DNA of 64,000 nt, taken from positions 1 through 64,000 of the forward strand of contig JAJYPD010000003.1 in assembly GCA_021795715.1 (NCBI GenBank), given 5' to 3'. A program made the translations under genes and the position numbers. Every line of letters starts with the position of its first letter. The stretch's first letter is position 1. Shown here piece by piece: positions 21,891 through 31,412 of this stretch. Source of the DNA: Pseudomonadota bacterium (GTDB lineage Bacteria; Pseudomonadota; Gammaproteobacteria; Acidiferrobacterales; Acidiferrobacteraceae). The notes under the pieces were generated by a model that was given only the letters and a program-made list of their open reading frames with translations, searched no databases and had not been told where the DNA came from.

Positions 21891-22715
21891 ATGGATCACG
21901 TTATCAGCGACATGGTGCGCACAGCGCTTGCCGAAGACCTGGGAACAGGCGATGTCACGGCGGCGCTGATCGCCAACGACACCTGGACGGCAACGCTTTT
22001 CACGCGCGAGGCGGGCGTGCTGTGCGGGCAGGCCTGGTTCGGCGAAACCTTCCGCCAGCTCGATCCCGGCATCCGCCTCACATGGCACGCCAACGACGGG
22101 GAACGCCTAAAGCCCGGGGCGATTTTGTGCCAGCTGCGGGGACCGGCCCGCGCTTTGCTTTCCGGCGAACGCACAGCTTTGAACTTCCTGCAGACCTTGT
22201 CGGGCACCGCCACCGCCGCGCGCCGCTATGCCGATGCGGTGGCGCACACACGCGCACGCATCCTCGATACCCGCAAAACGCTTCCCGGCCTGCGTCTCGC
22301 CCAGAAATACGCCGTGCGCTGTGGCGGCTGCGGCAACCACCGCATGGGGCTCTACGATGGCGTCCTGATCAAGGAAAACCACATCGCCGCCGCCGGCTCC
22401 CTGTCGGCCCTCCTAAGGCGCGCACACGACCTGCCGGTTCCGTTTGTGGAGATCGAAGTGGAGACGCTTGTGCAACTAAGTGAGGCGCTCGAGGCAGGCG
22501 GCCAGCGCATCCTGCTCGACAATTTCACGCTGACCGACCTGCGCGCCGCCGTCGCCCTGAGTGCCGGACGGGCACAGCTGGAGGCTTCGGGCGGGATCAC
22601 GCTCGACAACGTGGCGGCGTTCGCCGAAACCGGCGTGGACTTCATCTCCATTGGCGACATCACCAAAAACGTGCGCGCTTTGGATCTCTCTTTGCGCTTT
22701 ACCCCCGCGTCCTGA
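21891..22715 (+). CDS. nadC: Nicotinate-nucleotide pyrophosphorylase (quinolinate phosphoribosyltransferase)
   Basis: NadC makes nicotinate mononucleotide from quinolinate and PRPP in de novo NAD synthesis. The 274-residue product has [71 protein letters not shown], and the C-terminal phosphate-binding [26 protein letters not shown]. It stands alone on the plus strand, convergent with pgeF. NadE, the last NAD step, lies about 2.5 kb away. Confidence 0.97.
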   Translation: MDHVISDMVRTALAEDLGTGDVTAALIANDTWTATLFTREAGVLCGQAWFGETFRQLDPGIRLTWHANDGERLKPGAILCQLRGPARALLSGERTALNFLQTLSGTATAARRYADAVAHTRARILDTRKTLPGLRLAQKYAVRCGGCGNHRMGLYDGVLIKENHIAAAGSLSALLRRAHDLPVPFVEIEVETLVQLSEALEAGGQRILLDNFTLTDLRAAVALSAGRAQLEASGGITLDNVAAFAETGVDFISIGDITKNVRALDLSLRFTPAS

Positions 22716-22748
22716 GGCCGGGGCGCCGATTGCGCCCTGTATTCCGGC

Positions 22749-23468
22749 TCAACCCGCAATCCACACCAGCGTGGCCATGCGCCCGCAGACGGACTGGCGC
22801 CGGAACGAAAAGCAGTCCGGGTCCTGCCAGGTAGAGCGGCCTCCGCCGTAAATCGCCTTCACGCCCGCCGCCTGCAGGCGCGCCCGCGCCAGCGCGTAGA
22901 GATCCGCGGTATACCGGCCGCGGCGATTCGCCACGAAGGCCCCCGCCGGGGCATCGCCGAACGCCGCGCGCACATCTTCGCCCACCTCGTAATCCGCAGC
23001 CCCGATGGCCGGACCCAGCCACGCCATGAGACGCTCCGGCCCCATATCCAGGCGCGACACGCCGGCTTCGATGATGCCGCTGGCAAGGCCACGCCAGCCA
23101 CCGTGCAAGACCGCCGCGGCCTGCCCACGCCGGTCGGCCAGAACAATAGGCAAACAGTCCGCCGTCAGGACCGCACCCACAACGCCTGGCTGCGTGACGA
23201 CCGCGCCATCCGCGACCGTGGGCCTGTCGGCGCCAGACTGCGCTTTGCATACCATGCAGCCGTGCACCTGCTCGAGCCAGAAAGGCTCGGCCGGCAATCC
23301 GAGAGCCGCCCGCACACGGCGCCTGTTTTCCTGCACGCAAAGCGGATCATCCCCCACATGCGTAGCCAGATTGAGCCCGGCAAACGCCCCCTCGCTCACG
23401 CCGCCGCTCACGGTGGTGGTGCAGGCGCGCACGCGCCATTGGGGCCATGCCGGCCGGATCACGTTCAT
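22749..23468 (-). CDS. pgeF: Peptidoglycan editing factor / laccase-domain protein (YfiH family)
   Basis: YfiH/PgeF proteins are purine nucleoside hydrolases/phosphorylases in vitro and in E. coli prevent misincorporation of L-Ser into peptidoglycan. The 239-residue product has TTTVSGGVSEGAFAGLNLATHVGDD, LEQVHG, the zinc-site segments TADCLPIVLADRRG and AVLHGGWRGLASGI, and GPAIGAADYEVGEDV. It overlaps rluD by 4 bp and follows it, as in many proteobacteria. Confidence 0.93.
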   Translation of the reverse strand: MNVIRPAWPQWRVRACTTTVSGGVSEGAFAGLNLATHVGDDPLCVQENRRRVRAALGLPAEPFWLEQVHGCMVCKAQSGADRPTVADGAVVTQPGVVGAVLTADCLPIVLADRRGQAAAVLHGGWRGLASGIIEAGVSRLDMGPERLMAWLGPAIGAADYEVGEDVRAAFGDAPAGAFVANRRGRYTADLYALARARLQAAGVKAIYGGGRSTWQDPDCFSFRRQSVCGRMATLVWIAG

Positions 23469-24379
23469 GATGACTCCTTCAAAGCCGCCAACAAGGCGGC
23501 AAAATCCGCCGGCGGTTTTGCCGCGAAGACGCAGGTCTCGCCGGTGCGCGGGTGCTGAAACCGCAGGCGCGCGGCATGCAGGGCCTGGCGGGCGAAGCCG
23601 CCTGGGCCCACGCGCCCGTAGACCGGATCTCCCACCAGTGGAAAGCCGATGTGCGCCATGTGCACACGGATCTGGTGGGTGCGCCCGGAATGCAGGCGCA
23701 GGCGCACGAGGCTGATTGTCCCGAACCGTTCCACGACCTCGAAATCCGTCCGCGCCGGGCGTCCCCGGGAGGTCACCGCCATCTTGGTGCGCGCCGTGGG
23801 ATGCCGCCCGATCGGCGCTTCCACGTGGCCACGCGCAGGGGGAACACCCGTCACGAGAGCGAGATATTCGCGGCCCATTTCGCGGCTTTTCAGCTGCGCG
23901 ATGAGATGCAGGCGGGCCGCCTCGGTGCGCGCGACCACAAGCAGGCCCGATGTGTCCTTGTCGAGGCGGTGCACGAGGCCTGCGCGCGGCAGCGCGGCCA
24001 GATCGGGCGCGTGATAAAGCAGTGCATTCTGCAAGGTCCCGTCGGGACAGCCGGCCCCGGGATGCACGGTCAGACCCGCCGGCTTGTCGACGACGAGCAC
24101 CGATTCATCGACATAGACAAAGGGCAGCGGCATGTCCTGCGGCTTGACCGTCGCAGCCGGTGGCGCGGGCAGATCCACATGCACGCGGTCTCCCGCGCAC
24201 ACGCGTGCGGTCGGCGCCAGAGGGCCGTGGTCGGCCGCACCGGTGATGTGTCCGGCGCGCAGCCACTGCTTTAGGCTCGTGCGCGAAAACTGGGGCAGAC
24301 GACGGGCCAGCGCCTGATCCATGCGCAGACCGGCCTCGGCCTCCGAAAATTCCAGGAAAAAGTCTCGTTCCTCGTTCAA
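23465..24379 (-). CDS. rluD: 23S rRNA pseudouridine(1911/1915/1917) synthase
   Basis: RluD isomerises three uridines in helix 69 of 23S rRNA. The 304-residue product has an N-terminal S4 RNA-binding domain (RMDQALARRLPQFSRTSLKQWLRAGHI), the catalytic Asp in VHRLDKDTSGLLVVART, and RLHSGRTHQIRVHMAHIGFPLVGDPVYG. It is divergent from bamD with 56 bp between them, the conserved gammaproteobacterial arrangement. Confidence 0.96.
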   Translation of the reverse strand: MNEERDFFLEFSEAEAGLRMDQALARRLPQFSRTSLKQWLRAGHITGAADHGPLAPTARVCAGDRVHVDLPAPPAATVKPQDMPLPFVYVDESVLVVDKPAGLTVHPGAGCPDGTLQNALLYHAPDLAALPRAGLVHRLDKDTSGLLVVARTEAARLHLIAQLKSREMGREYLALVTGVPPARGHVEAPIGRHPTARTKMAVTSRGRPARTDFEVVERFGTISLVRLRLHSGRTHQIRVHMAHIGFPLVGDPVYGRVGPGGFARQALHAARLRFQHPRTGETCVFAAKPPADFAALLAALKESS

Positions 24380-24435
24380 GTCTTTCCGCTGCCTGTAAAT
24401 CCAGATAAGCTTGTCCCCGATCTTCTGGGGGAACT

Positions 24436-25215
24436 ATGCGTCGTCTGATCCGTATCTGGTTGATTCTCGGACTGGCCAGCCTGGCCGCCTGCGGCCGTGA
24501 GCACCGCGTCATCCATCACTGGCCGGCGCAGCGTTTCTACCACGAAGGTGTGGCGGCCCTAAAGAGCGGCAACTACACCATGGCCATCCGCCGCCTGCAA
24601 GAACTGGAAGCCGACTACCCCTACGGCCGCTATGCGGCGCAAGCCCAGATCGTCATCGCCTACGCATATTACAAGAACGGCGAATCCGATGCCGCCATCG
24701 CGGCCACCAAACGGTTCATCCGGCTCCATCCGACCGACGCGCGTGTCCCGTACGCCTATTATCTGATGGGACTCGTGGAATTCCACAAGAATCGGAGCGC
24801 AATCGAACACTTCTTTGGCGTCAACCAGCTCCGCGGGCGGGACACGGCGGCGGCACGCGCCGCACTCCGCGCCTTTGGCACCGTGGTGCGCCGCTACCCG
24901 CACAGCCGTTATGCGACCGATGCCGCCGAGCGCATGAATTACCTAGTCGACATGCTGGCCCGCAACAACATCGAGGTGGCCCGGTATTACTACACGCAAG
25001 GGGCCTATATCGCCACCGTCAACCGCTGCCGCCTGGTCATCGAACACTACCAGCGGACGCCCGCCGTCGAAGACGCGCTGGGTCTCATGGCGATGGCCTA
25101 CGAACGCCTGGGATTGGTTGATCTCAGCCGCGATACGGCGCGTGTCCTTGCCAGGAATTTTCCGCGCAGCGCCTACCTGCGAAAACTCGAGCGCGCTCAC
25201 ATCTTGCTGCGATAG
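24436..25215 (+). CDS. bamD: Outer membrane assembly lipoprotein BamD
   Basis: Essential lipoprotein of the BAM complex that folds beta-barrel proteins into the outer membrane. The 259-residue product has a lipoprotein signal with Cys19 (SLAAC), then about five TPR units, starting with YHEGVAALKSGNYTMAIRRL and including YAYYKNGESDAAIAATKRF. Its last 19 bp overlap the convergent nadE gene. Confidence 0.96.
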   Translation: MRRLIRIWLILGLASLAACGREHRVIHHWPAQRFYHEGVAALKSGNYTMAIRRLQELEADYPYGRYAAQAQIVIAYAYYKNGESDAAIAATKRFIRLHPTDARVPYAYYLMGLVEFHKNRSAIEHFFGVNQLRGRDTAAARAALRAFGTVVRRYPHSRYATDAAERMNYLVDMLARNNIEVARYYYTQGAYIATVNRCRLVIEHYQRTPAVEDALGLMAMAYERLGLVDLSRDTARVLARNFPRSAYLRKLERAHILLR

Positions 25216-26801
25216 CGGGCGGTGACCGGATAGCGCCAGTCGCGCCCGAACGCGCGCGCCGAAATGCGCGTCCCGGGCGGAGCCTGGCGGCGTTTGTGTT
25301 CGGCCTGACGCACCAGCGTGACAAGACGGTCGACGACCGCCGGATCGAGGCCGGCGCGGACAAGCGCTTCGGGCTCCTCGTTGTTTTCAACAAATCCGCG
25401 CAGGAAGGTATCCAGCACCTCGTAAGGCGGCAGACTGTCGGTGTCCTGCTGATCGGCCCGCAACTCCGCGCTCGGCGGCCGCGCGAGAACCCGCTGCGGA
25501 ATCACATCCGACAGGCTGTTGCGATAACGGGCCAGACGATACACGTCGGTCTTTAGGACATCCTTCAGCGGGGCGTAGCCGCCGGCCATGTCGCCATAGA
25601 GCGTGGCGTAGCCCACGGCCGTCTCGCTTTTGTTGCTCGTGATCACCACCAGGGCCTTATGAGCATTGGCAATCGACATGAGCAGCGTCCCGCGGATGCG
25701 CGCCTGGAGATTCTCGGCGGCCACCGGCTGGCCAGGTCCGCTCCAGTGCGTCTTGAGCGCCGTGGCGAAGGCCGCGTACACGGGATCAATGGGGATGGTC
25801 GCCAGGGGCACACCCAGGCACTGGGCCTCGCACTCGGCATCCTCCGTACTCATCGGCGCCGTAAAGCGCGAAGGCATCATCACCGGCATCATCCGTGACG
25901 GCCCGACCGCATCACAGCACAAAGCGAGGGTCAGCGCCGAATCGATACCGCCAGACAGCCCGAGGACGACCTGGTCGAAACCGTTTTTCTCGACATAGCC
26001 CGCAAGTCCGCATGTCAGGGCGGCATAGACGCTCGCCTCACCCTCCGGCCAGACGGCCGCCGGCGCGTCCCCCACAAAGGCGCCGTCTGCAAACGTCATC
26101 GTCCGCAGATCCGGCTTGAACGCGCAGCCCATGACCTGCAGGGCGCCGCTTGCCCCGACCGCAAACGACGCGCCATCAAAAACGAGCTCGTCTTGTCCGC
26201 CGACCATGTTGACATAGGCGACGGCGATGCCGTGGGCGGCGACCCGGCTTCTGGCGACCTCCACCCGCCGCCGTTCCTTGGCGCGCTCGTAGGGCGAGGC
26301 GTTCAGGGCGACGAGCAGCTGCGCGCCGGCCGCCGCGGCCGCTGTGGCCTCCGCCACCCACAGATCCTCACAGATGGATACGCCCACGGCGACCCCGCCG
26401 ACGTGGCGCACGAGCGGTTCCCGGCCAGGCGCAAAGTAGCGCCGCTCATCGAACACACCATAGTTCGGCAGAACCTGTTTCTTGTAGCACGCCACGATTG
26501 CGCCATCATGCAGCCAGGCGGCCGCATTATAGAGCAGGCCCTCTTCCTCCCAGGGCAGTCCGACAAGGGCATCCAGGCCCCGGGCCGCCGCGGCAATGTC
26601 TTGCAGGGCGCGCGCTGCCGCCTTGATGAAGGATGGACGCAGAAGCAAATCCTCCGGCGGGTAGCCGGTCAGCGCCAGTTCCGGAAAAACGACCAGGTCC
26701 ACCCGCTGCGCACGCGCCGCCTGCAGGGTTGCCATGATCCGCTGCGCATTGCCGGCGATATCGCCGACCGGGCAGTCCATCTGCGCGAGCGCGAGTCTCA
26801 T
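25197..26801 (-). CDS. nadE: Glutamine-dependent NAD+ synthetase
   Basis: NadE amidates nicotinate adenine dinucleotide to NAD+. The 534-residue product has an N-terminal nitrilase-type glutaminase domain ([15 protein letters not shown] with the catalytic Glu; [10 protein letters not shown] with the nucleophilic Cys), then the ATP-pyrophosphatase domain with the P-loop [15 protein letters not shown] and [34 protein letters not shown]. Its ATG overlaps the sucD stop codon, so it is the third gene of sucC-sucD-nadE, an unusual partner for the succinyl-CoA synthetase genes. Confidence 0.96.
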   Translation of the reverse strand: MRLALAQMDCPVGDIAGNAQRIMATLQAARAQRVDLVVFPELALTGYPPEDLLLRPSFIKAAARALQDIAAAARGLDALVGLPWEEEGLLYNAAAWLHDGAIVACYKKQVLPNYGVFDERRYFAPGREPLVRHVGGVAVGVSICEDLWVAEATAAAAAGAQLLVALNASPYERAKERRRVEVARSRVAAHGIAVAYVNMVGGQDELVFDGASFAVGASGALQVMGCAFKPDLRTMTFADGAFVGDAPAAVWPEGEASVYAALTCGLAGYVEKNGFDQVVLGLSGGIDSALTLALCCDAVGPSRMMPVMMPSRFTAPMSTEDAECEAQCLGVPLATIPIDPVYAAFATALKTHWSGPGQPVAAENLQARIRGTLLMSIANAHKALVVITSNKSETAVGYATLYGDMAGGYAPLKDVLKTDVYRLARYRNSLSDVIPQRVLARPPSAELRADQQDTDSLPPYEVLDTFLRGFVENNEEPEALVRAGLDPAVVDRLVTLVRQAEHKRRQAPPGTRISARAFGRDWRYPVTARYRSKM

Positions 26802-27670
26802 CGCCGCTCAAGACGCTCGACCACGGCGCGCCCCATGTCCGCCGGTGAATCGACGACCGTCACCCCGGCTGCGGCCAGCGCCGCTTTCTTGGCGGCCGCA
26901 GTGCCGCGCGCGCCCGCGATCACAGCACCGGCGTGCCCCATCCGCCGGCCCGGCGGTGCCGTCACGCCGGCGATGTAAGCCACCACCGGCTTGTCGACCT
27001 CCTGGGCGATGAAGGCCGCCGCCTCCTCTTCTTCACCGCCGCCGATCTCGCCCACCATCAGGATCGCCCGCGTCGCCGGATCCCCCGCGAAAAGGCGCAG
27101 GCAGTCGACGAAAGTCAGCCCGTGGATGGGGTCGCCGCCGATACCGATACATGTCGTCTGGCCAAGACCCGTCACCGTCGTCTGCTGCACCGCCTCGTAG
27201 GTGAGCGTCCCCGAGCGTGACACGATGCCTACGGAGCCGGGCTTGTGGATGACCCCCGGCATGATGCCGATCTTGCATTCGTCCGGCGTGATGATCCCCG
27301 GGCAGTTGGGACCGATGAGGCGCGTCGTCGGCGGCAGCAAGGCCTTGACCCGCATCATGTCGCCGACCGGAATCCCTTCCGTGATGCAGACGACGAGTTT
27401 GATGCCGGCGCTGGCCGCCTCGAGGATGGCATCGGCCGCGGCGGGCGCCGGCACATAGATCACCGAGGCATCCGCGCCGGTGGCGGCCACCGCCTCGCCG
27501 ACCGTATCGAAGACCGGCCGGTCGAGATGGCGGCTGCCGCCTTTGCCGGGCGTGACGCCCCCGACCACATTGGTGCCGTAGAGGAGCGCCTGCTCGCAAT
27601 GAAAGGTCGCCTGGCGGCCTGTGAAACCCTGACACAAGACGCGTGTGTGGCGATTGACGAGTACGCTCAT
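26798..27670 (-). CDS. sucD: Succinyl-CoA synthetase alpha subunit
   Basis: The alpha subunit binds CoA and carries the phosphohistidine. The 290-residue product has the CoA loop [45 protein letters not shown], and the active-site His in GHAGAVIAG. It overlaps sucC and nadE by 4 bp each. The enzyme makes ATP or GTP from succinyl-CoA in the citric acid cycle. Confidence 0.97.
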   Translation of the reverse strand: MSVLVNRHTRVLCQGFTGRQATFHCEQALLYGTNVVGGVTPGKGGSRHLDRPVFDTVGEAVAATGADASVIYVPAPAAADAILEAASAGIKLVVCITEGIPVGDMMRVKALLPPTTRLIGPNCPGIITPDECKIGIMPGVIHKPGSVGIVSRSGTLTYEAVQQTTVTGLGQTTCIGIGGDPIHGLTFVDCLRLFAGDPATRAILMVGEIGGGEEEEAAAFIAQEVDKPVVAYIAGVTAPPGRRMGHAGAVIAGARGTAAAKKAALAAAGVTVVDSPADMGRAVVERLERR

Positions 27671-28818
27671 GCCGCCTCCTGCGCGCGGCGTACGGCGAGC
27701 CCGGCGGCCTGCGCCAGATCCGCCGTCACATCGATGGGCAAGCCGCTTTGCGCAAGCAGCGCAAGCCCCTCGTCCTGGCGCGTGCCGACCAGCCGCACGA
27801 CGATCGGCAACGGCCGGTGCAGCCGCGCCGCCGCCTGCAGCAGGCCTTCGGCGATCAGGTCACACCGGACAATACCGCCAAAAATATTGACAAATACCGC
27901 CTTGACGCGCGCATCGTCCATGACGAGCTCCAGAGCCTCCGCCACCTTCGCTGCGGTGGTGCCGCCGCCGACGTCGAGGAAATTCGCCGGTTTCCCGCCG
28001 GCGAGGGCGATCAGATCCATGGTCGCCATGGCCAGTCCGGCGCCATTGACGAGGCAGCCGATGTCGCCATCGAGGGCGATGTACTGCAGACCTTTGGCGT
28101 GCGCCGCCTCATCCTTTTCATCCCCCTGGCGGGGATCGCGCAGCGCCGACAGTTCCGCCTGACGGAACAACGCGTTGTCGTCGATCTCGATCTTTGCGTC
28201 GGCGACGATCAGTTGGTCATCCGCGCTCACCATGAGTGGATTGATTTCGACGAGCAGCGCGTCAGAGGCGGTTGCCGTTTCGGCCAGCGTCACCGCGATT
28301 TTTGCGAAACGCTCGATCAGGCGCCCGGTCAGACCGAGCCGCCGGGCAAGCGCCCGGCCCTCGTAGGCCTGCAGACCGGCGAGCGGATCGACCGCCACCG
28401 ACAGCGGCGGGGCGCCGCTTTCGATGTCCACGCCGCCTGTGGCGCTCGCCAGGATCAGGCGCCGGCCGCTGCCGCGGTCCAGGGCGCAGGCGATATACAG
28501 TTCACCGGCCGCGGCGACCGGACGCTCGACCAGAAGATGGTGTACCGGCTGCCCAAGCGGCCCGGTCTGTGCCGTTACCAGGCGGCGGCCGAGCAGATCG
28601 CCGATCGCGCCGCCAAGTGCCGCGCGGCCGACACGCCGGATACCACCGGCCTTGCCGCGTGCGCCGGCGTGGATTTGCGCCTTCAGGACCCACTCGTCCC
28701 CACCCAGCGCCGCGGCCGCCGCGTACACCGCCGCCGGTGTAGGGGCCACCAGACCGGGCGGTACCGTGAGGCCGCGGCGGGCCAGCAAGGCTTTGGCTTG
28801 ATACTCGTGCAAACGCAC
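27667..28818 (-). CDS. sucC: Succinyl-CoA synthetase beta subunit
   Basis: The beta subunit holds the ATP-grasp nucleotide site and sets nucleotide specificity. The 383-residue product (E. coli 388) begins [17 protein letters not shown]. The GTG at 28818 is preferred because GGAGG stands about 9 nt before it and the product then starts where family members do; a longer in-frame start at 28845 adds only nine residues. Further segments are [25 protein letters not shown] and [13 protein letters not shown]. Confidence 0.96.
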   Translation of the reverse strand: MRLHEYQAKALLARRGLTVPPGLVAPTPAAVYAAAAALGGDEWVLKAQIHAGARGKAGGIRRVGRAALGGAIGDLLGRRLVTAQTGPLGQPVHHLLVERPVAAAGELYIACALDRGSGRRLILASATGGVDIESGAPPLSVAVDPLAGLQAYEGRALARRLGLTGRLIERFAKIAVTLAETATASDALLVEINPLMVSADDQLIVADAKIEIDDNALFRQAELSALRDPRQGDEKDEAAHAKGLQYIALDGDIGCLVNGAGLAMATMDLIALAGGKPANFLDVGGGTTAAKVAEALELVMDDARVKAVFVNIFGGIVRCDLIAEGLLQAAARLHRPLPIVVRLVGTRQDEGLALLAQSGLPIDVTADLAQAAGLAVRRAQEAA

Positions 28819-28907
28819 CCGGCCATCCTCCGAAAAAAGCGGCATTATGCCACAGTCCGGCGCGGGCGCAGGGGGACCGTCGGCCTTGTCCGTGACCGGG
28901 GTTTCTG

Positions 28908-28927
28908 TTAGCGTGCTAATAATTAGC
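28908..28927. promoter_or_regulatory. Overlapping palindromes, candidate operator between sucC and the efflux genes
   Basis: TTAGC-GT-GCTAA (28908-28919) overlaps GCTAAT-A-ATTAGC (28915-28927), so one half-site is shared by two perfect palindromes in an AT-rich island within GC-rich DNA. It lies between divergent sucC and the membrane-fusion lipoprotein gene, where a dimeric repressor could act. No regulator gene is adjacent, so this is a pattern-based guess. Confidence 0.4.
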
Positions 28928-29053
28928 TACTTACGCGTGGCGCGACGAAGACGCGCCCTGTTGCGGCCGCGGGCGCCGCTTGGCGAGGCACCGGTCGGCT
29001 TGCGGGCGGCCCTGCGAGGTCGCTACCATGAAGCGCACTCTTGAAGGAGATTT

Positions 29054-29905
29054 ATGCTGCGTTCCGGTCGTTCGCTCGTGGCCGTGCCGATCCTGGTCGC
29101 GCTCAGTGCGTGTTCGTCGCAAACCGCCTCCGCAGACAGTCCCCCGGCGGTGGCCGTCCGCGTCGGCCATGCCCGGCGCACGCTCATGCCGCGCATGGCC
29201 GTGGCGATCGGGGAGATTCTTCCCGGCGCCGAACCCTTTCTGCGCGCGCCGGTGGGCGGTACGCTCACAGCCTTTAGCGTAGGCCGCGGACAGTCCATGA
29301 CGCGGGGTACGGCCATCGCCACCATCCAGCCGGCTCATGGCGCCCCAATCGTCCTGCGCGCGCCGGCACCGGCGATCGTGACGCGCACACTGATCCCGGC
29401 CGGCACCCACGTCACCGCGGGCCAACGTGTCGTCGGGCTGCGGGGACCGGACATCCGCGAAGCGCGCCTGCCCTTCGCAGCGTCCGTCGCTGCGCATTTC
29501 GTCATCGGGCAGCCGGTCACCTTGCATAGTCCGCTCAACCCGCGCGGCCGCCTGCGCGGACACATCGTCGCCATAAAACCCGGCACACAAGACGGCGCCC
29601 GCTACATCTACGCCGATCTGCCGCCGTTGCCGGGCTTCACGCCGGGCAGTCCCGTGCGGGCAGACATCCTGCTGGCTCAAAAGCCGGCCATTACCGTCCC
29701 CGCCGCAAGCGTCACGTTGCGCACCATCGGTACCGTGGTGTTTGTGATCCGCAACGGGCGCGCGCACGAAGAACCGGTGAAGGTGGAAATCCGCCGGCGG
29801 CACCGGGTGGCGGTGTCGGGCGTGGCCGCCGGTGCGCGCGTGGCCGCAAGCGCACTGGGCCAGCTGCGCAGTGGCACGCGGGTCCGGGTCCGCTCCGATG
29901 GTTAA
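29054..29905 (+). CDS. Membrane-fusion (HlyD-like) lipoprotein
   Basis: The 283-residue product has a lipoprotein signal with Cys20 (ALSAC), then a barrel-sandwich layout typical of periplasmic adaptor proteins: LRAPVGGTLTAFSVGRGQSMTRGTAIATI, LRAPAPAIVTRTLIPAGTHVTAGQ, and the beta-barrel region VPAASVTLRTIGTVVFVIRNG. The long coiled-coil hairpin is very short or absent, so it is small for the family. AAGGAGA precedes the ATG. A TolC-like gene follows within about 90 bp, but no inner-membrane pump is present. Confidence 0.78.
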   Translation: MLRSGRSLVAVPILVALSACSSQTASADSPPAVAVRVGHARRTLMPRMAVAIGEILPGAEPFLRAPVGGTLTAFSVGRGQSMTRGTAIATIQPAHGAPIVLRAPAPAIVTRTLIPAGTHVTAGQRVVGLRGPDIREARLPFAASVAAHFVIGQPVTLHSPLNPRGRLRGHIVAIKPGTQDGARYIYADLPPLPGFTPGSPVRADILLAQKPAITVPAASVTLRTIGTVVFVIRNGRAHEEPVKVEIRRRHRVAVSGVAAGARVAASALGQLRSGTRVRVRSDG

Positions 29906-29995
29906 GGTATGGTCGTCTGCGCCGCCTGCATGACCGGCGCTGCGGCACAGACCCCGGCTTTCGGGAAGGCAACTACTCACCAAAACGGCATGTCG

Positions 29996-31381
29996 ATGCG
30001 AAATTACCGGTGGTTGGCAGTGCTTTGCGCTCTCCTGAGCGGTCCGGTCTGCGCGCAGGGCCTCAGTCTCTGGCAGTTTTATCAGCAGGCGCAGCAGGGC
30101 GATATGCGCTACGCCGAGTCCCGGGCGACATACGCGGAAGCCAAGACCCTCGGGGCGGCCGCCCGCTCGGCGTTCCTGCCCAAGGTGACGCTCGACGCCA
30201 ACACGACCTACAACGAGCTGACCAACCACTTCCTCGGCGGGCTGCCCGGATTCGCGTTCCCAAGCGGCACCTTCGACTTCAATTCCAACGGCTACGGCTT
30301 GATGGTCACGCAGGCGCTTTTCGACGTGCGGGCCATCGACGCCTATGAGGCGGCCGGCAGCACCGTGCGGGCCGCCCGCTACCGGGCTGAGCTCGCACAC
30401 ACCGAACTCATCCTCGCCGTCGCCCGCGCCTATTTCGGCCTGCTCCTTGCGCAAAGCGAACTGCATCTGGCGCACGCCGAGCAGCGCGCGCTCGAAATCG
30501 AGATGCGAAGCGCCAGGCACAGCTTTCATCTCGGCACCGCCAGCATAACCGACACCAACGAAGCCAGCGCCCGCTACGATGTCGTCACCGCGCAGGCGCT
30601 CAAGGCGGAGAACGCCGTGCGCATCGCCCGCAACCGCATGATGCGCATGACCAACCAGCCCGTGCAGAACCTGTGGCGGGTCAACCTCGCGGATCTTCCC
30701 AAACCGCCGCCGGTCAATACCCTGGCAGACGCCCTCGCCCGCGCCCGCCACGACAGCCTGACGCTCGCTGTCGCCCGTGCCCAGGCCCGCGCCGCAGGCG
30801 CCCAGGCCCGCGCCGCAGTCGCCGCCCACTTTCCGCGCATCGAGGCCGTTGCCAGTTACGATTATGCCCGGGCCGGCAACAGCATCTACGGATTTGGCAA
30901 TGTCAGCCGGCAAAAATCCATCGGCATCGACCTGACCTGGCCCATCTATCAGGGCGGCGAACTGGAAGCCGCCTCCGCCAAGGCCGCAGCCCGTGCGCGC
31001 AAGGCGCGCTACACACTCGAGCGCGCACAGCGGCTCGTGCGCTACAACGTGCACCAGGGATTTTTGAACGTGCGCAGCGCCTATGCGCAAATCCGCGCCC
31101 TCGAAACGGCTGAGCGCGCCAGCCGCACCGCACTGGCCTCCGAGCGCCTCGGCGCGCGCATCGGCATCCGCAGCAATGTCGATGTGCTGGCGGCGCAGCA
31201 GCAGCTTTATTCGGCCAAACGCGCACTGGCCGCCGCCGTGTTCGGCTACCTCATGAGCCGCCTGGAACTGACGGCGGCGATCAGCCATTTGGCGCCCGCG
31301 GATCTGCGCAGGCTGAACAGACGCCTGCTGCCGCCGCGCGGTTCCCGGCAACCGATAAGAGCGGGTGCCACGACAGACTGA
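29996..31381 (+). CDS. TolC-family outer membrane efflux/secretion channel
   Basis: The 461-residue product has a signal peptide ending near VCAQG and repeated long helices with TolC-type motifs (LSLWQFYQQAQQGD, FLPKVTLDANT, DLTWPIYQGGELEAAS, LGARIGIRSNVDVLAAQQQLY). It forms the outer-membrane exit duct for type I secretion or tripartite efflux. The ATG beginning MRNYRWLAVL is chosen for its signal peptide; ATG 29990 is two codons upstream and possible. It is coupled to the membrane-fusion lipoprotein gene. Confidence 0.9.
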   Translation: MRNYRWLAVLCALLSGPVCAQGLSLWQFYQQAQQGDMRYAESRATYAEAKTLGAAARSAFLPKVTLDANTTYNELTNHFLGGLPGFAFPSGTFDFNSNGYGLMVTQALFDVRAIDAYEAAGSTVRAARYRAELAHTELILAVARAYFGLLLAQSELHLAHAEQRALEIEMRSARHSFHLGTASITDTNEASARYDVVTAQALKAENAVRIARNRMMRMTNQPVQNLWRVNLADLPKPPPVNTLADALARARHDSLTLAVARAQARAAGAQARAAVAAHFPRIEAVASYDYARAGNSIYGFGNVSRQKSIGIDLTWPIYQGGELEAASAKAAARARKARYTLERAQRLVRYNVHQGFLNVRSAYAQIRALETAERASRTALASERLGARIGIRSNVDVLAAQQQLYSAKRALAAAVFGYLMSRLELTAAISHLAPADLRRLNRRLLPPRGSRQPIRAGATTD

Positions 31382-31412
31382 CAGGCCTGATCAATGGTAG
31401 ACTCGCCGAATC

